Source of the DNA: Spirochaetaceae bacterium
Lineage (GTDB): Bacteria; Spirochaetota; Spirochaetia; Treponematales; Treponemataceae
Length of the DNA stretch: 8,239 nucleotides
Reading direction: 5' to 3'
Assembly (NCBI GenBank): GCA_031290725.1
Contig: JAITMZ010000016.1
Location: 1 to 8,239 of the forward strand
Shown here: positions 1-4,659 of the stretch, in pieces
How the letters are laid out: the number at the start of each line of letters is the position of its first letter
Numbering within the stretch: the first letter of the stretch is position 1
Made by a program: the position numbers and the translations under genes
The notes under the pieces: generated by a model
Told to the model about the DNA's origin: nothing
Database searches by the model: none
Seen by the model: only the letters and a program-made list of their open reading frames with translations

Positions 1-55
1 CTGCGCTGTGAGGGGCGCTGGGATGGCGGGGCTCGCGGGGGTGGCGCAGGGGGCG
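1..55. other. G-rich segment, possible tail of an upstream gene
   Basis: This short stretch is strongly G-rich on the + strand. One frame reaches a TGA at 9-11, and the other two + frames stay open into the following terminator, so no reading frame can be chosen with confidence. The intrinsic terminator just downstream implies that a + strand transcript enters from the left, so the 3' end of a gene may lie here or just outside the window. No protein family can be recognised from so few codons. Confidence 0.25.
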
Positions 56-85
56 GGCGGGCTCCGGGGGAGGCCGCCTTTTTTT
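56..85 (+). terminator. Intrinsic (rho-independent) terminator
   Basis: The arms GGCGGGCTCC (56-65) and GGAGGCCGCC (69-78) form a ten-position stem with one mismatch and a GGG loop. Seven T residues follow at 79-85. A GC-rich stem followed directly by a U-tract is the classic intrinsic terminator form, oriented to end + strand transcription coming from outside the window. It separates that unit from the promoter at 271-299. Confidence 0.8.
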
Positions 86-270
86 ACGCGCGAGGATGGC
101 GAGGCTCCCGACAAGGCGCCGGGGCGGGCTAAAAAACATTTCACATCTGCGTAATACCTTAAAGTCCAACTCTTATTTAGGGGCGAGGACGTTCAGTGCC
201 CCGCCCGCCCGCTCCCCCTCACTGACCCCGTGCAGCGCCTATAGTAGGCGCGGAATCCCAGGCGCACCCC
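86..270. other. Intergenic region without a supported gene
   Basis: The open frame crossing this stretch has low-complexity, Arg/Pro-rich content, and its in-frame region runs across the promoter at 271-299, so I do not read it as coding. It holds two structural signals. One is a C-rich block at 199-219 bracketed by the 7-of-8 matching arms GTTCAGTG (191-198) and CACTGACC (220-227). The other is the palindrome at 235-251. Nothing else is supported here. Confidence 0.6.
235..251. promoter_or_regulatory. Perfect palindrome upstream of promoter (operator or hairpin candidate)
   Basis: GCGCCTA (235-241) and TAGGCGC (245-251) are perfect inverted repeats separated by TAG. The element ends 19 bases before the -35 box at 271. 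That position suits an activator site or a small structural element, but no regulator is encoded nearby and no second copy was seen. The symmetry is visible in the sequence; the function is inferred. Confidence 0.35.
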
Positions 271-299
271 TTGCAATAAATTTTATTGTTTGGTATAAT
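271..299 (+). promoter_or_regulatory. Sigma-70-type promoter placed for a leaderless mRNA
   Basis: A -35 box TTGCAA (271-276), a 17-base AT-rich spacer and a perfect -10 box TATAAT (294-299) form a near-consensus housekeeping promoter. Only six bases (300-305) separate the -10 box from the ATG at 306, so transcription should start at or within a base or two of that ATG. There is no room for a Shine-Dalgarno sequence. The same promoter could also transcribe the downstream PHP gene and folD, since no terminator is visible between them. Confidence 0.8.
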
Positions 300-305
300 T
301 TTCCC

Positions 306-488
306 ATGAAGCATGTCTATGTGAACAAAAAGTGGTGCCTGGATTGCCACTTGTGTGAATACTACTGCAAGACGCCCAAAACAGCCGTCCCGTTACGGGA
401 AATCACCGGCCACTTCTGCGGCACGGGCATGCCCGGCGGTGCGATCTACGCAAAAAATTCCTACACCCAAATGTATATCCACAACTAG
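306..488 (+). pseudogene. [4Fe-4S] ferredoxin-type N-terminal stub, probably a truncated electron-transfer subunit
   Basis: The 60-residue ORF opens with MKHVYVNKKWCLDCHLCEYY and then a fourth Cys. This gives C-x2-C-x2-C-x3-C at residues 11, 14, 17 and 21, a classic [4Fe-4S] cluster motif. The opening closely resembles the start of small HycB/CooF-like iron-sulfur subunits that accompany oxidoreductases such as aldehyde:ferredoxin oxidoreductase (recalled family knowledge). Those proteins are usually about 140-200 residues with further Cys motifs. Here similarity fades after residue 21 and the frame stops at 488. A tail reading CGTGMPGGAIY could be a decayed second cluster. Neither other frame restores a cysteine pattern, so an internal deletion is likelier than a single frameshift. 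The start is fixed by the promoter ending six bases upstream. The alternative is a genuine small Cys-rich protein or a leader peptide for the operon. Confidence 0.55.
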
Positions 489-507
489 GGGGGGCGGCGC
501 TGCGGCC

Positions 508-1338
508 ATGAAGACCAATTATCACACCCATACGGTATTTTGTGATGGACACGACACGGCGGAAGACATGGTGCGGGCCGCCGTCAGCAAGGGTTTTGAC
601 GTACTGGGTTTTTCCGCCCACTCGCTGTATCCCTTCGCCGCATCCTGGCACCTGGCACCCGGACGACACGGGGAATACGTGGCGGAGATCCGGCGCCTCC
701 AGAGGGCGTATGCTGGGGAAATCAAAATTTTGCTGGGCTTTGAGGCGGACTATCTCCCTCCCCTGGCCCTGCCGGACATTCGGCGCTACGAGCAGTTTCA
801 TCCGGACTACCTGATCGGGGCGGTGCATTACGTGACCACAGCGGAGGGAATCTTCACGGTGGACGGCCCGGCGGACGAGGTGGCTTGGGGGGTAGCAAAT
901 CTCTTCGGCGACGGCAGGCGGGCGGTGGAAGCCTATTTCCGGCAGGAGCGGGATATGTTGAGCCGTGGGGGCTTCGACATCCTTGCCCACCCGGACGTGG
1001 TGCGGAAGCGGAACGGCGTTTTGCATTTTTTTGATGAAAACGACGACTGGTACCTTCGGGAAATTGACGCCACCGCCCGGGCCGCATCACAGGCGGGGGT
1101 GATAGTGGAGATAAACACCGGCGGCATCGCCCGGGGCGCCCTGGACGACGTGTATCCCTCCCGGCGATTCCTCAAGGCGCTTCACCAATACGGTGTGCCG
1201 GTGATCATTTCCTCCGACGCCCATCGGACTTCACACCTGGATGTGGCCTTCGATCTGGCCCTGGAACGGGCACAGGAAGCGGGTTGGAAGGCGCCGCTGG
1301 AACAACTTCCAGAAAAGAGGTGCCCATGGGAGCGGTGA
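508..1338 (+). CDS. hisK: PHP-domain phosphoesterase, histidinol-phosphatase (HisJ/HisK family)
   Basis: This 276-residue cytoplasmic protein matches the usual length of PHP-type histidinol-phosphatases, which convert L-histidinol phosphate to L-histidinol in histidine synthesis. The metal-binding set of the PHP fold is complete: HTH (H6, H8), AHS (H38), GFEADY (E79), GAVHYV (H107), LAHPD (H161) and SSDAH (D237, H239), with VEINTGG at 200-206 also typical. The start at 508 is chosen because the HTH motif must lie near the N-terminus; the same frame is open further left but encodes only low-complexity sequence overlapping the Fe-S stub. The ribosome-binding site is weak (a G-run near 488-494), so it may depend on translation coupling from the stub ending at 488. 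No other his genes are visible, so a different phosphoester substrate remains possible. The gene overlaps folD by 13 bases. Confidence 0.85.
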   Translation: MKTNYHTHTVFCDGHDTAEDMVRAAVSKGFDVLGFSAHSLYPFAASWHLAPGRHGEYVAEIRRLQRAYAGEIKILLGFEADYLPPLALPDIRRYEQFHPDYLIGAVHYVTTAEGIFTVDGPADEVAWGVANLFGDGRRAVEAYFRQERDMLSRGGFDILAHPDVVRKRNGVLHFFDENDDWYLREIDATARAASQAGVIVEINTGGIARGALDDVYPSRRFLKALHQYGVPVIISSDAHRTSHLDVAFDLALERAQEAGWKAPLEQLPEKRCPWER

Positions 1339-2225
1339 GCATCGACGGGTTTGAAATCGCCCGAAAGCTGCGGGGGGACATCGCCAAGCGGGTGCGGGCG
1401 CATTTGACGTCGCATACGGGGCCGGCACCCTGTCTGGCGGTGATACTGGTGGGGGACGATCCGGCCAGCGCCGCCTATGTGGCCGCCAAGGGCAAGGCGC
1501 TGGCGGAATGTGGCATGACCAGCCGGGACGTCCGCCTGCCCGCCGCAGTGAGTCAGGCGGAACTGCTGTACCGTATCCTTATGCTGAACTCCGACCCCGC
1601 CGTGCAGGGTATCCTGCTCCAGATGCCCCTCCCGCCCCACATTGACCGGCGGCAGGTGGTTGCGTCGATTCTGCCGGAAAAGGACGTGGACGGCTTTCAC
1701 CCCCTCAATCTAGGGAAGTTGCTGGTCCAGGGGGAAGAAAGCGACGGCTTTGTGCCCTGCACACCCCGTGGGGTACTTCACCTGCTGGACAGCGCGGGCA
1801 TCCAAACCAGCGGCGCCCATGCGGTGATACTGGGCCGGTCAAACCTCGTGGGGAAGCCCCTGGCGGTCCTGTTGGGGAGCACCTCCCGGAACGCCACGGT
1901 GACCGTCTGCCACACCCGCACCCGCGATCTGGCCGCCTACACACGAAGCGCCGACATTCTGGTGGCAGCGGCGGGTGTTCCGGGTATCATCACGGCGGAG
2001 ATGGTAAAACCTGGAGCCGCGGTGATCGACGTGGGGATCAGCCGGGCGGCTGATTCAGCCATCCCCCGGGGATACCGCCTGGCCGGAGACGTGGACTTCC
2101 CGGCGGTGAGCCGGACGGCCGGATGGATTACCCCGGTACCCCGGGGTGTGGGCCCCATGACCATCGCCATGCTTCTGCATAACACCCTGGAAGCGGCAAT
2201 ACGGGCTTCCCTAAGGCAATGCTGA
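1326..2225 (+). CDS. folD: Bifunctional methylenetetrahydrofolate dehydrogenase / methenyltetrahydrofolate cyclohydrolase
   Basis: FolD interconverts 5,10-methylene-, 5,10-methenyl- and 10-formyl-tetrahydrofolate in the cytoplasm, supplying formyl groups for purines and fMet and running C1 flow in acetogens. The 299 residues fit the family (about 280-300). Visible motifs are YVAAK with the catalytic Tyr51/Lys55 pair, LLQMPLP (97-103), KDVDGFHPLN (119-128), the nucleotide-binding GRSNLVGKP (170-178), AGDVDF (253-258) and TPVPRGVGPMT (269-279). The last is normally PGGVGPMT; Arg273 replaces a Gly. The start at 1326 is preferred over an upstream in-frame ATG at 1284 because GAGG (1317-1320) lies five bases before it and the family begins here. 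It overlaps the PHP gene by 13 bases, indicating a shared transcript. The last residues may have been altered by a hairpin element located just beyond (see the direct repeat at 2205-2214 and 2312-2321). Confidence 0.96.
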   Translation: MGAVSIDGFEIARKLRGDIAKRVRAHLTSHTGPAPCLAVILVGDDPASAAYVAAKGKALAECGMTSRDVRLPAAVSQAELLYRILMLNSDPAVQGILLQMPLPPHIDRRQVVASILPEKDVDGFHPLNLGKLLVQGEESDGFVPCTPRGVLHLLDSAGIQTSGAHAVILGRSNLVGKPLAVLLGSTSRNATVTVCHTRTRDLAAYTRSADILVAAAGVPGIITAEMVKPGAAVIDVGISRAADSAIPRGYRLAGDVDFPAVSRTAGWITPVPRGVGPMTIAMLLHNTLEAAIRASLRQC

Positions 2226-2321
2226 AAACTTCTCCCGAAGAATCGGTCCCGGGTTTCATACCCTTTTTCGCCCCACTGGGGCGGGGTATGAAACCTCCGC
2301 CGCGAATCAGTGCTTCCCTAA
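2205..2321. repeat. Ten-base direct repeat bracketing a hairpin element
   Basis: GCTTCCCTAA occurs at 2205-2214, inside the last folD codons, and again at 2312-2321. The 97 bases between contain the folD stop codon and the large hairpin at 2252-2295. Removing one repeat plus the intervening sequence would give folD the ending ASLKISVF and an in-frame TGA at 2336-2338. The arrangement resembles a small inserted element with a target duplication, but one ten-base repeat could also be chance. Confidence 0.4.
2238..2295. repeat. Hairpin element, copy 1, between convergent folD and mogA
   Basis: A conserved lead AAGAATCGGTCCCGG (2238-2252) runs into a 12-bp perfect stem, GGTTTCATACCC (2252-2263) with GGGTATGAAACC (2284-2295). 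Inside it is a second stem, CGCCCC (2269-2274) with GGGGCG (2278-2283), and five T residues bulge on one side. No U-tract follows on either strand, so it is not a textbook intrinsic terminator. Between convergent genes it may still end transcription or protect mRNA 3' ends. A related element lies at 2878-2932. Confidence 0.65.
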
Positions 2322-2349
2322 AAATTTCCGTTTTTTGAGGTATTCCGGT

Positions 2350-2838
2350 TTACGTACAGTGGTCCCCGCGCCCCAGCAGTACGTCCAGGCCGTGGGGCAG
2401 GCCGTCCAGCACTGCCGGCAGGCTTTCCCGGGCGGCCTTCTCGCTCCCCGGCAAATTCACTATAAGGGTGCGCCTCCGGATGCCCGCTTGTCCCCGGGAG
2501 AGCATTCCCCGGTTGGTGACGGCCATACTGGCGGCCCGCATGGCTTCCGGAATCCCCGGGGTAAGGCGCTCGCACACGGCGGCGGTGGCCTCCGGTGTCA
2601 CATCCCGTGGGGCGAAGCCGGTGCCTCCCACGGTGAGCACCAGATTCGCCCCGCAGGTGTCGGCGGCGTGGATTAGGGCGGCGCTGATTTGAGCGGCCTC
2701 GTCGGGAAGAATCGCCGTGCCGATAACGGCGAACCCCGCACCCTCCAGTATCGCACGCACCGCCGGCCCAGCGGTATCCAGGCGCTCCCCACGGAAGCCC
2801 CTGTCGCTGACGGTTAGAATAATCGCGGTGTACTCCAT
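2350..2838 (-). CDS. mogA: Molybdopterin adenylyltransferase / MoaB-MogA family protein
   Basis: This 162-residue soluble protein belongs to the MogA/MoaB fold. MogA adenylates molybdopterin before metal insertion in the molybdenum or tungsten cofactor pathway. Visible motifs are LTVSDRG (8-14), the DTAGP segment (21-25), VGGTGFAPRDVTPEAT (70-85), GIPEAMR (95-101), LSRGQAGIR (113-121) and NLPGSEKA (128-135). The length and early SDRG motif match the family and support the ATG at 2838. There is no Shine-Dalgarno sequence, and the -10 box lies seven bases upstream. The gene stands alone: no other cofactor genes are visible, and its neighbours run convergently (folD) and divergently (dctP). The choice between MogA and MoaB cannot be settled from sequence motifs alone. 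Confidence 0.9.
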   Translation of the reverse strand: MEYTAIILTVSDRGFRGERLDTAGPAVRAILEGAGFAVIGTAILPDEAAQISAALIHAADTCGANLVLTVGGTGFAPRDVTPEATAAVCERLTPGIPEAMRAASMAVTNRGMLSRGQAGIRRRTLIVNLPGSEKAARESLPAVLDGLPHGLDVLLGRGDHCT

Positions 2839-2845
2839 GTGTATA

Positions 2846-2874
2846 TTTATAGTACATTTTTAAAAATTGCGCAA
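2846..2874 (-). promoter_or_regulatory. mogA promoter, positioned for a leaderless mRNA
   Basis: On the minus strand a -35 box TTGCGC (2874-2869), a 17-base spacer and a -10 box TATAAA (2851-2846) lie immediately upstream of mogA. Seven bases (TATACAC) separate the -10 box from the ATG at 2838, so the transcript should begin at or next to the start codon. No purine-rich ribosome-binding site is present. The arrangement matches the promoter at 271-299. Confidence 0.65.
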
Positions 2875-2877
2875 GAA

Positions 2878-2932
2878 AAGAATCGTCGTCCCGGCAATCA
2901 CCATACTCCGTTGTAGGCGGCGGAGTATGGTG
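2878..2932. repeat. Hairpin element, copy 2, in the divergent mogA-dctP spacer
   Basis: AAGAATCG (2878-2885), TC and GTCCCGG (2888-2894) repeat the 15-base lead of copy 1 with a two-base insertion. Four bases later a 12-bp perfect stem follows, CACCATACTCCG (2899-2910) with CGGAGTATGGTG (2921-2932) and a ten-base loop. It lies between two divergently transcribed genes, upstream of both promoters, so it cannot be a terminator for either. A repeat family or a shared protein-binding site fits better. Confidence 0.65.
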
Positions 2933-2988
2933 TTCTTCAAAAGTATTCCTGTTTTTGCTGATTTTATGTATATTTATACTTTTTTCCC

Positions 2989-3017
2989 TTGACAAAGCGT
3001 ATTTCATCCTGTATACT
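2989..3017 (+). promoter_or_regulatory. Consensus sigma-70 promoter of the TRAP operon
   Basis: A perfect -35 box TTGACA (2989-2994), a 17-base spacer and a -10 box TATACT (3012-3017, five of six matches) give a strong housekeeping promoter. AT-rich sequence at 2945-2988 could act as an UP element. Transcription should start near 3024, leaving a leader of about 55 bases before dctP. GTATA/TATAC (2968-2972 and 2975-2979) is a short inverted repeat just upstream that could bind a regulator. Confidence 0.88.
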
Positions 3018-3030
3018 GAAATCATATACC

Positions 3031-3059
3031 TGCGCCGTTTGGTACGTATCCGGGGCGCA
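3031..3059 (+). promoter_or_regulatory. Hairpin in the dctP leader
   Basis: TGCGCC (3031-3036) and GGCGCA (3054-3059) form a perfect six-bp stem enclosing 17 bases that include the palindrome TACGTA (3043-3048). The structure lies wholly in the untranslated leader and ends about ten bases before the Shine-Dalgarno GGAGG (3070-3074). It may stabilise the mRNA 5' end or influence initiation. It is too small to call a known riboswitch class. Confidence 0.4.
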
Positions 3060-3079
3060 CATTTTATACGGAGGAACCT

Positions 3080-4105
3080 ATGAAAAAGGTTAAATTTGGA
3101 GCGGCAGTTTTGGCGTTTGCCTTGGCTGCGGCGGTAGTTTTTGCGGGCGGAAGCGGAGACAAAAAAGCGGCGGGAAGCGCTGCCGGTGCAGCGCCCAAGA
3201 CGGTCACCTGGAAACTGGCGTTCAACCAGTCTATTGAACATCCCCAGGCCCAGGCCCTGCTTTGGCTCAGCGACGAGTTTTCCAAGGCCACCAACGGCGC
3301 CTACAAGATCGACGTGAACCCCAACGAACTGCTGGGAAGCCAGGCCCAGTCCTTTGAGTCCCTGCGCGCGGGGGCCATCCAGATGGCCATGCTGGGCAAC
3401 CCGGTGGTGGAAGCGGTCATCCCCGATTTTGCGGTGATCGCCCTGCCCGGCCTGTATCCCAGCCCGGAACAGCAGGTCAAGGTGTTCACCAGCGGGGTGC
3501 TCAAGCCCCTATTCGACAAGTCCGGCCAGTTTGACTTCTACGTGATCGCGGCGGTGCATGCCGGCGTGCGGAACGTGTATGCCAAAAAGCCCGTGCGCTC
3601 CCCGGCGGACATCAAGGGCATGAAGATCCGGGTGATGCAGTCCCAGCTGATGCTGGACACCATGAACGCCGTGGGGGCCTCCGCGGTCGCCATGGGCCAG
3701 GGCGAGGTGTACACCGGTATTCAACAGGGCGTGCTTGACGGCGCGGAAAACAGCGAAGTTACCTTCTACGACCTGAAACAGTACGAGGTTGCTCCCATCT
3801 ACTCCTACACCCGGCACTTCATGATCCCCGACGTGCTGGTGATCAACAAGGATACCTACGCCGCTCTGAGCGCGCAACACAAGGCTATTTTTGACAAGCT
3901 GATTGTGGAGTTCTCCGCCCGGGCCAGTGCCAATTTCCTCGCCCAGGTGACCACCGCCAAGCAGAAGGCCAAAGATGCGGGCGCCACCTTCATCGAGGAT
4001 GTGGACGCGGCGGCTTTCCAGGCGGGATTCGCCCCGGTGATTCAGAAGAACCTGAACAGCGACTTCCGCAAGCAGTTGTTCGACGCCATTCGGGCGGTTA
4101 AATAG
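3080..4105 (+). CDS. dctP: TRAP transporter periplasmic substrate-binding protein (DctP family), first system
   Basis: This 341-residue receptor binds an organic acid in the periplasm and delivers it to the DctQM permease. Residues 1-22 form a signal peptide (MKK start, Ala/Val-rich core) ending VVFA, followed by a flexible GGSGDKKAAG linker. There is no lipobox Cys, so cleavage by signal peptidase I is predicted. Family signatures include AGVRNVY (Arg164), SPADIKGMKIRVM (174-186, with Arg184 as the expected carboxylate-binding Arg), EVYTGIQQGVLDGAENS (209-225) and VLVINKDTY (252-260). GGAGG at 3070-3074 gives strong initiation at 3080. It is the first gene of the operon, followed by a hairpin and then dctQ. 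The ligand cannot be read from sequence; a sugar acid, keto acid or dicarboxylate is plausible given the SDR gene in the same operon. Confidence 0.95.
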   Translation: MKKVKFGAAVLAFALAAAVVFAGGSGDKKAAGSAAGAAPKTVTWKLAFNQSIEHPQAQALLWLSDEFSKATNGAYKIDVNPNELLGSQAQSFESLRAGAIQMAMLGNPVVEAVIPDFAVIALPGLYPSPEQQVKVFTSGVLKPLFDKSGQFDFYVIAAVHAGVRNVYAKKPVRSPADIKGMKIRVMQSQLMLDTMNAVGASAVAMGQGEVYTGIQQGVLDGAENSEVTFYDLKQYEVAPIYSYTRHFMIPDVLVINKDTYAALSAQHKAIFDKLIVEFSARASANFLAQVTTAKQKAKDAGATFIEDVDAAAFQAGFAPVIQKNLNSDFRKQLFDAIRAVK

Positions 4106-4115
4106 GTTTTTTTAC

Positions 4116-4150
4116 AAAGCGCTGGTTAGCCTCCAGTTAATCAGCGCTTT
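4116..4150 (+). promoter_or_regulatory. Intercistronic hairpin between dctP and dctQ
   Basis: AAAGCGCTGGTTA (4116-4128) pairs with TAATCAGCGCTTT (4138-4150), giving 13 bp with one G-U pair and a nine-base loop. A T-run precedes the hairpin and only CCTTTGG follows, so it is not a full intrinsic terminator. A hairpin after a binding-protein gene commonly protects the upstream mRNA or partly reduces read-through, raising the receptor-to-permease ratio. That role is inferred from analogy with other binding-protein operons. Confidence 0.6.
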
Positions 4151-4172
4151 CCTTTGGTTAAAAGGTGGTTTT

Positions 4173-4652
4173 ATGCGCGAAGTGAAGGCTGCGGTGGATC
4201 GGGTTTTGCAGTGGGTTTCCATCACCATTGTGGCGCTGATGACTGTTTTTGTGACGTACCAGGTGATCACCCGGTATGTTTTTAACAAACCCAGCGCAGT
4301 GAGCGAAACCGTCGCCCGGTATCTGTTTGTATGGCTCACCATCTTCGGCGGGGCCCTGGTGTTCGGCAAGCGGGATCACATGAACCTCACCTTTATGCGG
4401 GACATGCTTCCCCAAAAAATGCAGACGGTGTGCGAGATGCTCTCGGAATTGCTCATCGCCCTCTTCGCCGTCATGGTGATGATCTACGGCGGCAGGATAT
4501 ACAGCGCCCGGGAAATGGTACAGACGGACCCGTCCCTGAAAATCTCCATGGCCTGGATCTACGGCTCCCTTCCCATCGGGGGGGTGCTGATTTTGTTTTA
4601 TTCCCTGTATAACGAACTGCAGTTATTTAACAAACTAAAAACGAAACGTTGA
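4173..4652 (+). CDS. dctQ: TRAP transporter small permease subunit (DctQ family)
   Basis: This 159-residue inner-membrane protein has four hydrophobic segments at about 11-33, 48-65, 87-108 and 125-146, the usual DctQ layout. It associates with DctM to form the membrane part of the tripartite ATP-independent transporter. Family-like features are RYVFNKP (34-40), the SETVARYLFVWLTIFGGAL stretch (44-62) and the following KRDHMNL (66-72), which mark the first cytoplasmic/periplasmic turns in relatives. AGGTGG (4163-4168) sits just before the ATG. The stop codon (4650-4652) overlaps the ribosome-binding site of dctM, which starts seven bases later, indicating translation coupling. Confidence 0.93.
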   Translation: MREVKAAVDRVLQWVSITIVALMTVFVTYQVITRYVFNKPSAVSETVARYLFVWLTIFGGALVFGKRDHMNLTFMRDMLPQKMQTVCEMLSELLIALFAVMVMIYGGRIYSAREMVQTDPSLKISMAWIYGSLPIGGVLILFYSLYNELQLFNKLKTKR

Positions 4653-4659
4653 GGTACCT

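Noticed and set aside
96..305. Long N-terminal extension of the Fe-S stub
   Set aside because: It crosses the near-consensus promoter at 271-299 and has low-complexity content; the family motif starts right at Met 306.
355..507. N-terminal extension of the PHP protein
   Set aside because: The frame is open to the left of 508, but the translation is Arg/Pro/Thr-rich, overlaps the Fe-S ORF, and would put the HTH metal motif over 50 residues from the N-terminus, unlike the family.
2899..2932. Hairpin copy 2 as the intrinsic terminator of a gene
   Set aside because: Both neighbouring genes point away from it and no U-tract follows on either strand.
3031..3059. Riboswitch in the dctP leader
   Set aside because: The leader is only about 55 bases with a single six-bp stem; no known aptamer core can be seen.
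2318..3241. A 307-codon minus-strand open frame
   Set aside because: It runs through mogA in another frame, the divergent promoters and the start of dctP; Arg-rich composition and no family motif. It is a by-product of high GC.
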